This document shows positions 1 through 8,842 of a DNA stretch of 51,891 nt, piece by piece (positions within the stretch are counted from its first letter, which is position 1; each line of letters begins with the position of its first letter). A program made the translations under genes and the position numbers. Under the pieces are notes generated by a model that had not been told where the DNA came from, searched no databases, and worked only from the letters and a program-made list of their open reading frames with translations. The DNA is from Deltaproteobacteria bacterium (GTDB taxonomy: Bacteria > Myxococcota > JACRCW01). The stretch spans positions 1 through 51,891 of the forward strand of contig JACRCW010000097.1 in NCBI GenBank assembly GCA_016218805.1. The letters are read 5' to 3'.

Positions 1-1455
1 GCCGCCCACCACCATCACCGGCACGCGCTGGTCGTAGCTCCACGTGGACCCGTGGTCCGTGCCGGTGCCCTCCGCCGGGTCACGCCAGATCCAATAGGGG
101 CGCGTCTCCACCAGGATGTGCCCACCGCGAACCGGGTGGTGCGCGTTCTTGAACGCCTCCCACGGCATCCCGGAGAGGTGCTCCAGCCGGCACGCGCTGA
201 CGCCGGTGGCCACGCCGTCCACGGACAGCGCCGCCCGCGCCGCGCGCTCCAGCACGTCACACGGGAGCGCGTCCGCGGCGGGGTCCAGCCACACGTTGGG
301 AGGACTTACCAGTTTCACCCAGTCGCGCGGGCCGGCGCTGGCATCCAGCGCGCCGTCAATCGCGGCGGAAACGTCTCCATACGCCACGCGCCCCGCCGGG
401 ATGCGCAGCGCCGCGGTGTCCTCCGGGATGGGCGCCACGCCGTGGTCCGAAGTCACGACCACCGCCAGCCGGTCCCGTCCCACGCGCTTCTCCAGCTCAC
501 CCATGAGCCGCGCGATGTTGGCGGACGTACGCACCACGGTGTCCGCGCGCTCCACGCTGTAGGGGCCCCACGCGTGGCCCACCATGTCGTAACCGCTGAA
601 ACTGACCCACAACAGGTCCACTTCGTCGTCACGGCCCAGCTCCAGTGCGTCCGCGCCCGCCAGCGCCAGGTCCGCCACCCAGCCATCCAGCAGCGGTGCG
701 TAGCGCGCGGCGGTGCCCAGTTTGCCCGGGGGCACTTTGGCCGGGTCCAGCGTCTTGGGCAGGGTGGGCGGCAGGCCCAGGCGGGCGGATTCGGCGCGCG
801 CGTCGTCGGGGCGGGTGAGGGGCAGGTAGCTGGACACCGGGCGGACGGCGTCCCAGCGGTAGCCGCTGAGTTGCGCGGTTGTATGCGCGGCATTGAACGT
901 CTTCAGCCACGCCGGCATCTCCGCCGCGTAATACGTGCTGGAGGTGAAGGTGGCCTGGTCCGGGTCCCACCACGCGGCCAGGTCCGCGCTGAAACCGCCG
1001 GTGAGAATGGCGGAGCGGTCCTTGGCCGCCACGGCCAGCACGCGGGATTTCCCGTTGCTGCGCACCTTCAGCGTGTCCCCCACGGTGGGCACCCGCAGCG
1101 CGGCGGGGGACCGTCCGTCCGGCGTGGCGCGCCCCCACACCGGGTAACGGTCGTCGACAATGACGTAGCGCGGTCCCTGCTCCGTCATGGCCAGGTTGGT
1201 GGCAATGCCGTGCTCATTGGCATACGCGCCGGTGGCAAGCGTGGCGTGCCCCGGGCCCGTCTCCGTGTTGGCCGTCAGGTAGCGCGCTTCAAACGGGGTC
1301 CCGCGCGCCGCCAGTCCGCCCAGCCCGCCGGGGCCCAGCAGCGGGGCGTAGTGATCCAGGTCCTCCATGCGGAGCTGGTCCACCACCATGACCACGACGA
1401 GACGGGGTGGAGCGGCCGCGGCCAGCAGGGCCAGGCAGGGGAGCAGGGGTGTCAC
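1..1455 (-). CDS. Alkaline phosphatase family protein (PafA/NPP-like), 3' end outside window
   Basis: The reverse strand is open from a GTG at 1455 to the left edge, giving about 485 residues without a stop. The first 20 residues are hydrophobic (PLLPCLALLAAAAPP), a likely Sec signal peptide, so the enzyme probably acts in the periplasm or outside. The mature part begins with the metal-binding stretch VVVMVVDQLR and has TETGPGHAT, where PafA-type phosphatases carry the catalytic Thr. Further on, TSDHGV and DHGSTW fit the remaining zinc-ligand segments of the alkaline phosphatase superfamily. Likely role: hydrolysis of phosphate monoesters or diesters. The GTG begins 2 bp after the kinase stop, so the two genes are probably cotranscribed. 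The exact substrate cannot be told from sequence. Confidence 0.8.
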   Translation of the reverse strand, partial: MTPLLPCLALLAAAAPPRLVVVMVVDQLRMEDLDHYAPLLGPGGLGGLAARGTPFEARYLTANTETGPGHATLATGAYANEHGIATNLAMTEQGPRYVIVDDRYPVWGRATPDGRSPAALRVPTVGDTLKVRSNGKSRVLAVAAKDRSAILTGGFSADLAAWWDPDQATFTSSTYYAAEMPAWLKTFNAAHTTAQLSGYRWDAVRPVSSYLPLTRPDDARAESARLGLPPTLPKTLDPAKVPPGKLGTAARYAPLLDGWVADLALAGADALELGRDDEVDLLWVSFSGYDMVGHAWGPYSVERADTVVRTSANIARLMGELEKRVGRDRLAVVVTSDHGVAPIPEDTAALRIPAGRVAYGDVSAAIDGALDASAGPRDWVKLVSPPNVWLDPAADALPCDVLERAARAALSVDGVATGVSACRLEHLSGMPWEAFKNAHHPVRGGHILVETRPYWIWRDPAEGTGTDHGSTWSYDQRVPVMVVGG

Positions 1456-1456
1456 G

Positions 1457-3628
1457 TCATTTCCAGGAGAGGGTGTAGGCGGCGTCGGCCGGCACGCCGC
1501 GGTCCGCGGTCACCACCGCCGTGCACGGCGAACCGCAGCGGCGCGTGCTGAGCGGCAGGGAGAGCTTCTCGCCGTCCTTGCCCGCCCGCCGCAGCACCTG
1601 GCGGCCCTCCGGGCCCACCAGCTGGACCTCCAGGGCCAGGCCCTCGGACGGGGTGACCTCCAGGCGGTGCTCCGCCTCGTCGGCGGGGAGGTGGATGCGG
1701 AACTGGTCCTCGTCGTCGGCCGGGTGGATGCCGGCCTGCAGGCGCGCGCCCTCGGTGAGCACGGTGGCCGTTTCGCGGCGGTCATTGGGCTCACGGTCCT
1801 CGTCGGCGGTCACCGGACGCAGCGCCTCCACCGTGAGGCGGTACGGCACCTCCACCGGGGAGGGCGGGACGTCGCTGGTGGCGTTCTCCTCGCGCACCAT
1901 GAGCGTGAGCCGCTTGCCCTCCACCAGCACGCGCTGCACGCGGCTGACCGGGAGCCGGTTGCCCCACCCGTCAAACAGCAGGTGCCCGTCCACCCACGCG
2001 CTGAGCCCCAGGTTCACCTTCATGGGCCCGCGCGTTTCCACCTGCGCGTCCAGGAAGCGCGGCCCGGGCGGCAGGTCCACGGCAAACAGGTCCTTGTCCG
2101 CCTGGCCCTGCACGGGGACCGCCAGCACGCCGGACACGGACGAGTCCGCGCGGATCGCCGTGGCGTGCAACGCGTCGTTGTTGGGCTCGCGCTCCTCGGT
2201 GACCGCAGGCGCGCTGGCATCCTCCAGCAGGGACGGCGCCACGTACGCCACCGCGCCGCCCAGGACGCACGCGGACACCAGCGCGGCAAACGTCCGCCGC
2301 CGCCGCTGCGCCACCAGGAAGCGGGACCACTCATCGCGCCCGGCCAGTTGTCCGCCGTCATCAAATGAATCGTCGTCCGACGCTTCAATCAGCGGGGCGG
2401 GGCGCGCGGCGCCCGGCAGCGGCGCGGGCGTGGCGGTGGCGGACACGCCGTCCTGCTCCGCGGCGTGCTCCATGGCCTCACGCATGGTGGCGGCGGAATC
2501 AAACCGCTGGCCGGCCTCCTTCTGCAGCGCGCGCTGTCCCACGCTCCACACGGCCGAAGGAACCTCCGCGCTGGGCGCCAGCTCCCAGGGTTGCGGGAGC
2601 GGGTCCTGCAGGATGGACATGATGACGTCAATGGGCGTCTCCCCCTGGAAGGGGCGCTTGCCGGTGAGGCATTCGCACAGCACCACGCCAATGGCCCAGA
2701 TGTCCGTGCGCACGTCCACCGGCATGCCGCGCGCCTGCTCCGGGCTCATGTACTCCGGTGTGCCCACCAGCAGGTCGTCCTGGGTCAGCGGCTGGCCCCC
2801 GTCCCGTGGCGCCATGGCCTTGTCCGCCTTGGCAATGCCAAAGTCGATGAGCTTGGCGAAGTCCTTCTCCTCGCCGTCCACGAGGAAGATGTTGTCCGGC
2901 TTGATGTCCCGGTGGACGATGCCTTTCTCATGCGCCTCCTGGAGGCTGCGCAGCACCTGCGCCAGCACGTGCACCGTGCGCCGTGGGCTCAGCGGTCCCT
3001 CGCGCAGGGCGGCGGCCAGCGTGCGGCCGCGCAGGTGCTCCATGGCCAGGTAGAGCTGGCCTTCGGGCGTCTCGCCAAAGTCAAACACGGCCACGGTGTG
3101 CCGGCTCTCCAGGCTGGACAGTGCGTGCGCCTCGCGGTGGAAGCGCGCGCGCACGCTTGGGTCCCGGGACAGCTGGCTGCGCACCACCTTGAGCGCCATG
3201 ACCTTGTGCATGCGCTCATGCCGGACGCGGTAGACGCTGCCCATGCCGCCGGTGCCCAGCACGGACAGCACGCGGTAGCGCCCGTCAATGACCGTGTCCG
3301 GTGCGAATTCGCGCGACACCGGGGAGTCCTCTGCGCCCGCCGCGCCCGGGCGCGTGCCGGGGGACGAGCCGCGCGGGTCCCGGGACGGCTCCGTGGGCGT
3401 GCCGCCGGTGTCCGCGCGCGCCACCAGCGTCTCCTTGCGCCAGTCTCCCGGCGGCACGGGCGTGCTGCCGGGTCCACCGGCTCCCGAGGGCGTGTGCAGC
3501 GAGGGGCTGGTCGCCGGCAGCGGCGTCTCGTCGGCCTGTGTGTCGGCGGCCAGCACCATGCCGCACTGCGGGCAGAAGCGCGTGTTGGGCACGCGCGCGG
3601 CGCTGCAGCGGGGGCACGTGTCGGCCAC
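1457..3628 (-). CDS. Zinc-ribbon serine/threonine protein kinase with one TM helix
   Basis: A 723-residue protein. Residues 5-22 form a zinc ribbon (CPRC...CPQC), followed by a Pro/Ser/Thr-rich linker. The kinase domain spans about 110-380: glycine loop GTGGMGSVY, Lys147 in ALK, HRDIKPDN with catalytic Asp241, DFG at 262-264, and GTPEYMSPEQ in the activation segment. All key residues are present, so it should be an active Hanks-type kinase. A single TM helix near 438-460 follows a run of Arg, placing the kinase in the cytoplasm and about 260 residues outside. That outer part has two REPND/REPNN-type stretches typical of bacterial pre-peptidase C-terminal-like beta domains and may sense an envelope signal. 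It is followed immediately by the phosphatase gene. The signal and targets are unknown. Confidence 0.92.
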   Translation of the reverse strand: MADTCPRCSAARVPNTRFCPQCGMVLAADTQADETPLPATSPSLHTPSGAGGPGSTPVPPGDWRKETLVARADTGGTPTEPSRDPRGSSPGTRPGAAGAEDSPVSREFAPDTVIDGRYRVLSVLGTGGMGSVYRVRHERMHKVMALKVVRSQLSRDPSVRARFHREAHALSSLESRHTVAVFDFGETPEGQLYLAMEHLRGRTLAAALREGPLSPRRTVHVLAQVLRSLQEAHEKGIVHRDIKPDNIFLVDGEEKDFAKLIDFGIAKADKAMAPRDGGQPLTQDDLLVGTPEYMSPEQARGMPVDVRTDIWAIGVVLCECLTGKRPFQGETPIDVIMSILQDPLPQPWELAPSAEVPSAVWSVGQRALQKEAGQRFDSAATMREAMEHAAEQDGVSATATPAPLPGAARPAPLIEASDDDSFDDGGQLAGRDEWSRFLVAQRRRRTFAALVSACVLGGAVAYVAPSLLEDASAPAVTEEREPNNDALHATAIRADSSVSGVLAVPVQGQADKDLFAVDLPPGPRFLDAQVETRGPMKVNLGLSAWVDGHLLFDGWGNRLPVSRVQRVLVEGKRLTLMVREENATSDVPPSPVEVPYRLTVEALRPVTADEDREPNDRRETATVLTEGARLQAGIHPADDEDQFRIHLPADEAEHRLEVTPSEGLALEVQLVGPEGRQVLRRAGKDGEKLSLPLSTRRCGSPCTAVVTADRGVPADAAYTLSWK

Positions 3629-3720
3629 GACGGGGGGAGTCCTTTCACCGCGTGGGGGGACGCGGCAGCCGGCGGCATGTTACGCACGCCCCGTGATGCG
3701 CGTCCACACGGCGCCCGTCG

Positions 3721-4020
3721 TCAGCCGCCGGGCGGCGCGGCGGTGACCAGCCCGCGCACGCGCGCCAGCAGGTGCGGGCCGATTCCGCGCACGTCCCGCA
3801 CGCCGGGAACGGGGTTGGCAGATGGATGATGAGCTTGGCCGGCAGCTGCGCGGCCTGCCCGCCGCACCGCCTCAGGAAGCCCTGGTGTACGCCTTGGCGT
3901 TGCCCAGGGGGCCTGCACCCTCGGCAACCAGCAAGACGGACCCGAAGAAGGTGCCCAACGTGCGGTCGCTGTTGCGTGGTGCGGGTCTGGTCGTCGTAAC
4001 TGGGAGGAGTCAAGCGCCAC
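3721..4020 (-). pseudogene. Possible decayed ComEA-like helix-hairpin-helix remnant
   Basis: The stretch 3629-4192 has no convincing intact gene. On the reverse strand the last 30 codons before the stop at 3721 read VRDVRGIGPHLLARVRGLVT, which resembles the second helix-hairpin-helix of ComEA-type DNA-binding proteins. Upstream, a piece resembling the first half (AKLIIHL) lies in a different frame, and the rest of the 99-codon frame has biased, shadow-like composition. The simplest reading is a short ComEA-like gene broken by frameshifts. Chance similarity in a GC-rich frame is the alternative. Confidence 0.25.
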
Positions 4021-4192
4021 GCCAACGGTGTGTGGTCAGCGGGAGTTCTTCATGCGCCCCCACCGTGATGGCCGAAGCACCAACCGCGACGACACAGGCG
4101 CGGCCATGGTGCTGGTTCTGGTGGTCATTGCGCTGGGCCGCTGCGGTTGTCCATTTGGCCGCTGCCACGTGAGCGCCGCGCGCGGCGGCGGG

Positions 4193-5386
4193 TCACGGCA
4201 GGGTGGCGCGGTACAGCCCATTGCCGTACGGCGCCGCCAACACGGTGCGGGTGCCGGTGCTTGAGTACGTGAGCAACTGGCTCAACCCAACACCGGGGCT
4301 GGTCAGCGCGGTCAGGGTGCCCCCGCAGGTGGGGCCGTAGTAGGCGGTATTGGTCGAATTGAGGTGGCGCAAGATCGTGCACGACCCATCCTGCGCGACC
4401 ACCACCGGAGTCTTGCCGGCGACGCTGTTCAAATCAGATTGGATGACTGTCCACAAGTCTCCCTGATTGGTTGACTCATACAGCTGCCCTGACCCGTAGT
4501 AATAGACGTGGTTGTCAACTGGATGACTCACCAGGGTGCCGTTGACGTCCGTGAGGCCCTGGGTGATGGGCTGAAAGCTCAACCCATGGTCGCGTGAACG
4601 CTTGGTCCTTCCATAGAAAACGTTGGGGTTCGCAGCATCAAACGCCGTGGGGAACTCCTCCATGGACTCATGGGTCCATGTGTCGCCGTGGTCGGTGCTC
4701 ACCCCCACCGTGTTGATGCCCGTCCCAAATTCCAGCCAGGCAAACACTTCCCCCCCGGGTGCCACACTGAATTCCAGGACGCGGATGGTGGCCGCCGTGT
4801 GCTGCGGGTCGTAGGCCGGATGCGGGTCGAACGTGACGCCGTCATCATCGCTGCGCATCACGGAGAACGGTACGGTGGAGCCCTTGGCAAACAGCTTGCC
4901 GCCGCGCCACACGAGCGTGCCGTCCGCAAACTCCCCTTCCACGTGGGTCCACGTTGCTCCCCGGTCTGTGCTCCTGAACATGCCCTGGTCTGTCTGGACC
5001 AGGTAGGTGCCGGCCATGGTGACAGCCGCGGCATTCACCGCGCGTGGCAACGGCAGGGAGTCCCAGGCCAAGCCGCCCGAAGAGCTGGTTGATGAGCCAC
5101 CGGAGGAACTGCTGGATGAACTGCTGGATGACCCACCGGAAGAGCTGCCGGAGGAGCTGCTTGATGAGCTGCTCGGGCAGCCCGAGCACGCGTCATAACC
5201 TGCTCCCGCGGCGTTGCAGGTCTGGGTGCCCTGCGTGCCCGCCGTGCCATCGCACGCACAGGCCACCGTCTGACCAGGAGCACAAACCGGCCCGCCACTT
5301 GACGACGATGAACCCTGACCGCCCGAGCAGCCAACGGAAGCCAGCGCCACCATCCATGCCAAGCGCCGACCAAGAAACGCGTTCAT
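4193..5386 (-). CDS. Secreted lipoprotein with Ser-rich linker and Asp-box (BNR) propeller
   Basis: 397 residues from the ATG at 5386. The N-terminus has a signal peptide ending ALASVGCSGG, a lipobox. Next come a small Cys-containing segment (CAPGQTVACACDGT, CSGC) and a linker of Ser/Gly runs, about 45 residues long, common in myxobacterial surface lipoproteins. The rest has repeated Asp-box motifs (STDRGATW, STDHGDTW, SRDHGLSF, STNQGDLW) typical of sialidase or Ycf48-like beta-propellers. No sialidase catalytic set is evident, so a binding or structural role is more likely than catalysis. The longer open frame upstream of 5386 looks non-coding because the signal peptide begins at this Met. 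Confidence 0.82.
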   Translation of the reverse strand: MNAFLGRRLAWMVALASVGCSGGQGSSSSSGGPVCAPGQTVACACDGTAGTQGTQTCNAAGAGYDACSGCPSSSSSSSSGSSSGGSSSSSSSSSSGGSSTSSSGGLAWDSLPLPRAVNAAAVTMAGTYLVQTDQGMFRSTDRGATWTHVEGEFADGTLVWRGGKLFAKGSTVPFSVMRSDDDGVTFDPHPAYDPQHTAATIRVLEFSVAPGGEVFAWLEFGTGINTVGVSTDHGDTWTHESMEEFPTAFDAANPNVFYGRTKRSRDHGLSFQPITQGLTDVNGTLVSHPVDNHVYYYGSGQLYESTNQGDLWTVIQSDLNSVAGKTPVVVAQDGSCTILRHLNSTNTAYYGPTCGGTLTALTSPGVGLSQLLTYSSTGTRTVLAAPYGNGLYRATLP

Positions 5387-5632
5387 CCATGACTCCTGCT
5401 GCTTGCGCGCCAACTGGCGGCCCAACGTGAGGTCAGGGTGGCTAGCCCCCCGGGCCGGGAGGACGCAACAGAGCACTGCGCATCCCGGATGATCTGCGTC
5501 GCGACGTGGAAGCACGGGCGATTTGCACGGTCGCGGGAGATGGCGGACTGGGCTAATTGCCGTCGGCGCATAGCAATGGCCGTTGCCTGTGCACGGCGCC
5601 GCACCAATGAGCGCAAACCGACCCATCTAGTG

Positions 5633-6241
5633 TTAAGTTAAGCGACGCACCAGGTCCGCGGGGTCTCTATCAGCGCGCTTGCGAATCTCGGTCCGGTACT
5701 CGTTGTTCGATTTGAGGACAGCGGTGATCTTCGCCGTGAGTGCGGCAAGAAAGGGAACGCCGCCCTTGGCGGACGCCTCAGTTTCAACGCTGCCAACGAA
5801 CTCCTTGCTGTGTGTCTCGGTCAGAACCTCTTCCGCGAACCACTGCTCAAGCAGCTTCTGCTCGGTAGTCGGCAGGTTAACGGAGAGGTCGCGCAGCTTT
5901 TCCAGCACGCTGCGCGAGATGACGAGAAGGATGTCTGCAAATGTGAGGCTGTCCTGGTCCAGTGTGGCCAGGGTGTCAATGAAGACCGGCTCGATCCCCC
6001 ACGTGGAGAAGTCCTTGGCAGCACGGCGCAACTGCGTGGTCTTCCCGGTGCCGCGGTGGCCCACGACGCCCAGGTGAACAAACTCGCGACGGTTGGCCGC
6101 CGGGGCAAAGTGGCGGCGCAGCTTGGCGGCCAGTCCATACCTGCTGGGATCGAAGCCGCGCTCGATGTCGACGAACCAAGGGTCACCAGGTTGCACAACA
6201 GCGAACGGGTCGAGCGTCCAGAAAGCGTCCCCTGTCGTCAT
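5633..6241 (-). pseudogene. C-terminally truncated P-loop ATPase
   Basis: 202 residues from the ATG at 6241. The Walker A motif GHRGTGKTT lies near residue 62, within VVGHRGTGKTTQLRRA, as in AAA-like ATP-binding proteins of several hundred residues. The reading frame stops 140 residues later at TTA-ACT-TAA, and no Walker B, sensor or arginine finger follows in any frame before the next gene. The protein is therefore either a truncated, probably non-functional remnant or an unusual short form. The 5387-5632 gap between it and the lipoprotein gene shows nothing recognisable. Function unknown. Confidence 0.6.
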
Positions 6242-6442
6242 GGCACGGGTCTAGGGCATGGGGCGCATCTATCGGTCACGCACAGGCGAGTCAAACCGCG
6301 GTGCTCGGCCGTTTGTCCACGTGCGGGAGGAGTTCCCGGACCCGCACATGACGGGGCCAACGGCGACGCGTTCAGGACGGCGCGCAGGCAGTCCCGCCTG
6401 ACCCGTTGGCTTCCGGCGGAAAACGCGCCACAACCCCGCGCC

Positions 6443-6937
6443 ATGGACGGCATGGATCCGCACGCATTGGCGGTCTCCTGGGCGGTGGCGGGCGTGGCCA
6501 TGATGGCCTCCGAGCTCGTCGTCCCCGGGCTCATTGTGGTCTTCCCCGGTGCGGGCGCGTTGATTGTCGCCCTGTTGGTGTGGCTGGGGGTGCTGCACGG
6601 CGTGATGCCGTGCCTGTTGGCGTGGGTGGTGCTGTCTGCCGTGCTGCTGTTTGGCCTGCGCGGGTGGCTGATGCGCAAGTTCCCGTCAGAGAAGGCGTAC
6701 GCACCGCACAACCCGGACGCGGAGGCGTACGGCACCGTGGTGGACGTGGTGGAGGCCATTCCCGCGGACGGCGCCGGGCGCATCCGCCATGAGGGCACCA
6801 CCTGGTCCGCCACGTCGCGCAGTGGCGCCATCCCCGCCGGTGCGCGCGCCCGTCTGTTGTTCCGCGAAAACGTGGCCTGGGTGGTGGAAGCCATTCCCCC
6901 GGCAGAAGCGCCGCCCGCGTCTTCATCAAAGACCTGA
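6443..6937 (+). CDS. NfeD-family membrane protein
   Basis: 164 residues from the ATG at 6443. The first half holds three hydrophobic segments with the typical NfeD start (MMASELVVPGL, then FPGAGALIVALL), and the C-terminal 70 residues form the OB-like NfeD domain (GTVVDVVEAIPADGAGRI). NfeD proteins partner SPFH/stomatin proteins in membrane microdomains. Here two SPFH genes follow directly, the first after a 14-bp gap containing GGAGG, so the three genes are almost certainly one operon. The longer upstream open frame from 5810 lies over the ATPase gene and is rejected. Confidence 0.88.
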   Translation: MDGMDPHALAVSWAVAGVAMMASELVVPGLIVVFPGAGALIVALLVWLGVLHGVMPCLLAWVVLSAVLLFGLRGWLMRKFPSEKAYAPHNPDAEAYGTVVDVVEAIPADGAGRIRHEGTTWSATSRSGAIPAGARARLLFRENVAWVVEAIPPAEAPPASSSKT

Positions 6938-6951
6938 AAACGGAGGAACGC

Positions 6952-7905
6952 ATGGAAGTCCTGACCGCGTTCACGGTGTTGTTCCTGGTGACGCTGTTCA
7001 TCATCAGCCGCACGTTCATCGTCGTCCACGCCAATGAGAACGTGGTCAAGGAGCGCCTGGGGAAGTTTGCCGGTGTGCTCACGCCGGGGTTCCACTTCAT
7101 GATCCCCATCCTGGACCGGGCCGCCTACCGCCATGAAATGCGCGAGCAGTGCCTGGACGTGCCGCCGCAGAGCTGCATCACGCGGGACAACATCCAGATG
7201 GAGGTGGACGGCATTGTCTACCTCAAGGTGTTTGACGCGGGGCGCGCCAGCTACGGCATCGGCGACTACCAGCAGGCGGCGGTCAACCTGGCGCAGACCA
7301 CCATGCGCAGCGAGGTCGGCAAGCTGTCGCTCGACGAGACCTTCAGCGAGCGTGAGAAGGTGAACGACCGCATTGTTGCCGAGATTGACAAGGCGTCCGC
7401 CGCCTGGGGCATCAAGATGATCCGCTATGAGCTGCGCAGCGTGGACCCCAGCCGCCGCGTCATTGACACCATGGAGAAGCAGATGGAGGCGGAGCGGCAG
7501 AAGCGCGCCGCCATCACCGTCAGCGAAGGTCAGCGCGCCGCGCAGATCGCCATCTCGGAAGGGCAGCGCGAAGAGGCGGTGAACCTGTCTGAGGGCGAGA
7601 AGCAGAAGCGCATCAACGAGGCGGAGGGGCGCGCCGCGGAGATCCGGCTGCTGGCCACCGCCCAGGCGGAGAGCGTGCGCCTGGTCGCGGAGGCCATCCG
7701 CAAGCCCGGCGGGGACCTTGCCGTGAAGACGCAGCTGGTGGAGCAGTACCTGGTGGAGCTGGGGAAAATCCTGGAGGCCGCCAAGGTCACGGTGGTGCCG
7801 CCCCAGGTGGCCGGCATCCGCACCATGCTGGAAGGGCTGGGCGCGCTGGCCCACCACGTCGGTCCGCCTCCGCCACCACCCCCGCCGCCCCCGCGCCGCG
7901 CCTGA
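6952..7905 (+). CDS. SPFH/band-7 (stomatin-like) membrane protein with polyproline tail
   Basis: 317 residues with an N-terminal TM helix (LTAFTVLFLVTLFIISRTF), then an SPFH domain (ERLGKFAGVLTPGFHFMIPILD, VPPQSCITRDNIQMEVDGIVYLKV) of the slipin/stomatin type. A coiled-coil region carries repeated SEGQR/SEGEKQKRINEAEGRAAEI segments. The protein ends in a run of ten prolines, absent from the next paralogue. It begins 14 bp after nfeD with GGAGGAA spaced 6 bp before the ATG. The family oligomerises on membranes and organises microdomains or protects proteases. Partner specificity cannot be read from sequence. Confidence 0.9.
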   Translation: MEVLTAFTVLFLVTLFIISRTFIVVHANENVVKERLGKFAGVLTPGFHFMIPILDRAAYRHEMREQCLDVPPQSCITRDNIQMEVDGIVYLKVFDAGRASYGIGDYQQAAVNLAQTTMRSEVGKLSLDETFSEREKVNDRIVAEIDKASAAWGIKMIRYELRSVDPSRRVIDTMEKQMEAERQKRAAITVSEGQRAAQIAISEGQREEAVNLSEGEKQKRINEAEGRAAEIRLLATAQAESVRLVAEAIRKPGGDLAVKTQLVEQYLVELGKILEAAKVTVVPPQVAGIRTMLEGLGALAHHVGPPPPPPPPPPRRA

Positions 7906-7920
7906 CCAGGAGAGACCACC

Positions 7921-8841
7921 ATGGCCGCCTTCAACAGCATCGTCTGGGGCATCATCATCCTGTACACGCTCATCAAGTTTGCGCGCTGCGTGCGCATGGT
8001 GCCCACGCAGTCCGCGTACATTGTGGAGCGGCTGGGCCGCTACCATGAGACGCTGCGCCCCGGCTTCCACGTCCTCATTCCGTTTGTGGACCAGGTGCGC
8101 TTCATCCAGGACCTCAAGGAGGAGTCCATTGAGGTGCCGCCGCAGATGTGCTTCACGCGTGACAACGTGCAGGTGGAGGTGGACGGCATCATCTACATGG
8201 CCGTCACCGACGCGGAGGCCGCCTCCTACGGCATCACGGACTTCCGGTTTGGCGCTATCCAGTTGGCGCAGACCACGACGCGGTCCGTCATTGGCACGCT
8301 GGAACTGGACCGCACGTTTGAGGAGCGCGAAGCGGTGAGCGGCCAGGTGGTGAAGGTGCTCACGGAGGTCAGCAAGGCGTGGGGCCTGCGCGTGCTGCGC
8401 TTTGAGGTGAAGAACATTGTCCCGCCCGCCAGCGTGCGTGACGCCATGGAGCGGCAGATGGGCGCGGAGCGGGACCGGCGTGCGCTGCTGGCGCAGGCGG
8501 AGGGCGAGAAGCGCTCACGCATCAACAGCAGCGAAGGCAAGCGCATGGAGGCCATCAACCGGTCCGAGGGCGAGAAGCAGAAGCGCATCAACGAGGCCGA
8601 GGGCCGCGCCGCCGAGATCATGGCGCTGGCGCACGCCACCGCGGAGTCCATTGAGAAGACCGGGGCCGCACTCAGCGCGCCCGGCGGCGAGGCGGCCATG
8701 GCGCTGCGGCTGAGCCAGCAGATGATCGGCCGCCTGTCCGGGCTGGCTGACGGGACCACCCAGGTCATGCTGGCCGCGGACATCACGCGCGTGGACACGC
8801 TGTTGGAAGGCCTGGGCATCCGGCGATCGGGGACGGCCTGA
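7921..8841 (+). CDS. SPFH/band-7 (stomatin-like) membrane protein, paralogue of the preceding gene
   Basis: 306 residues. It has an N-terminal TM helix, then the SPFH core (ERLGRYHETLRPGFHVLIPFVDQVRF, VPPQMCFTRDNVQVEVDGIIYMAV) and the coiled-coil SEGEKQKRINEAEGRAAEIMALAH. It aligns throughout with the protein just upstream, so this is a tandem duplication. It starts 15 bp after the first copy behind CAGGAGAGACC. The two probably form a hetero-oligomer, as do HflK/HflC, though the sequence is closer to slipin/QmcA. The ABC-F gene follows after 1 bp. Confidence 0.9.
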   Translation: MAAFNSIVWGIIILYTLIKFARCVRMVPTQSAYIVERLGRYHETLRPGFHVLIPFVDQVRFIQDLKEESIEVPPQMCFTRDNVQVEVDGIIYMAVTDAEAASYGITDFRFGAIQLAQTTTRSVIGTLELDRTFEEREAVSGQVVKVLTEVSKAWGLRVLRFEVKNIVPPASVRDAMERQMGAERDRRALLAQAEGEKRSRINSSEGKRMEAINRSEGEKQKRINEAEGRAAEIMALAHATAESIEKTGAALSAPGGEAAMALRLSQQMIGRLSGLADGTTQVMLAADITRVDTLLEGLGIRRSGTA

Positions 8842-8842
8842 C

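Noticed and set aside
52..1551. 499-codon + strand ORF over the phosphatase gene
   Set aside because: Arg/His/Gly-rich shadow frame; the opposite strand encodes recognisable phosphatase motifs.
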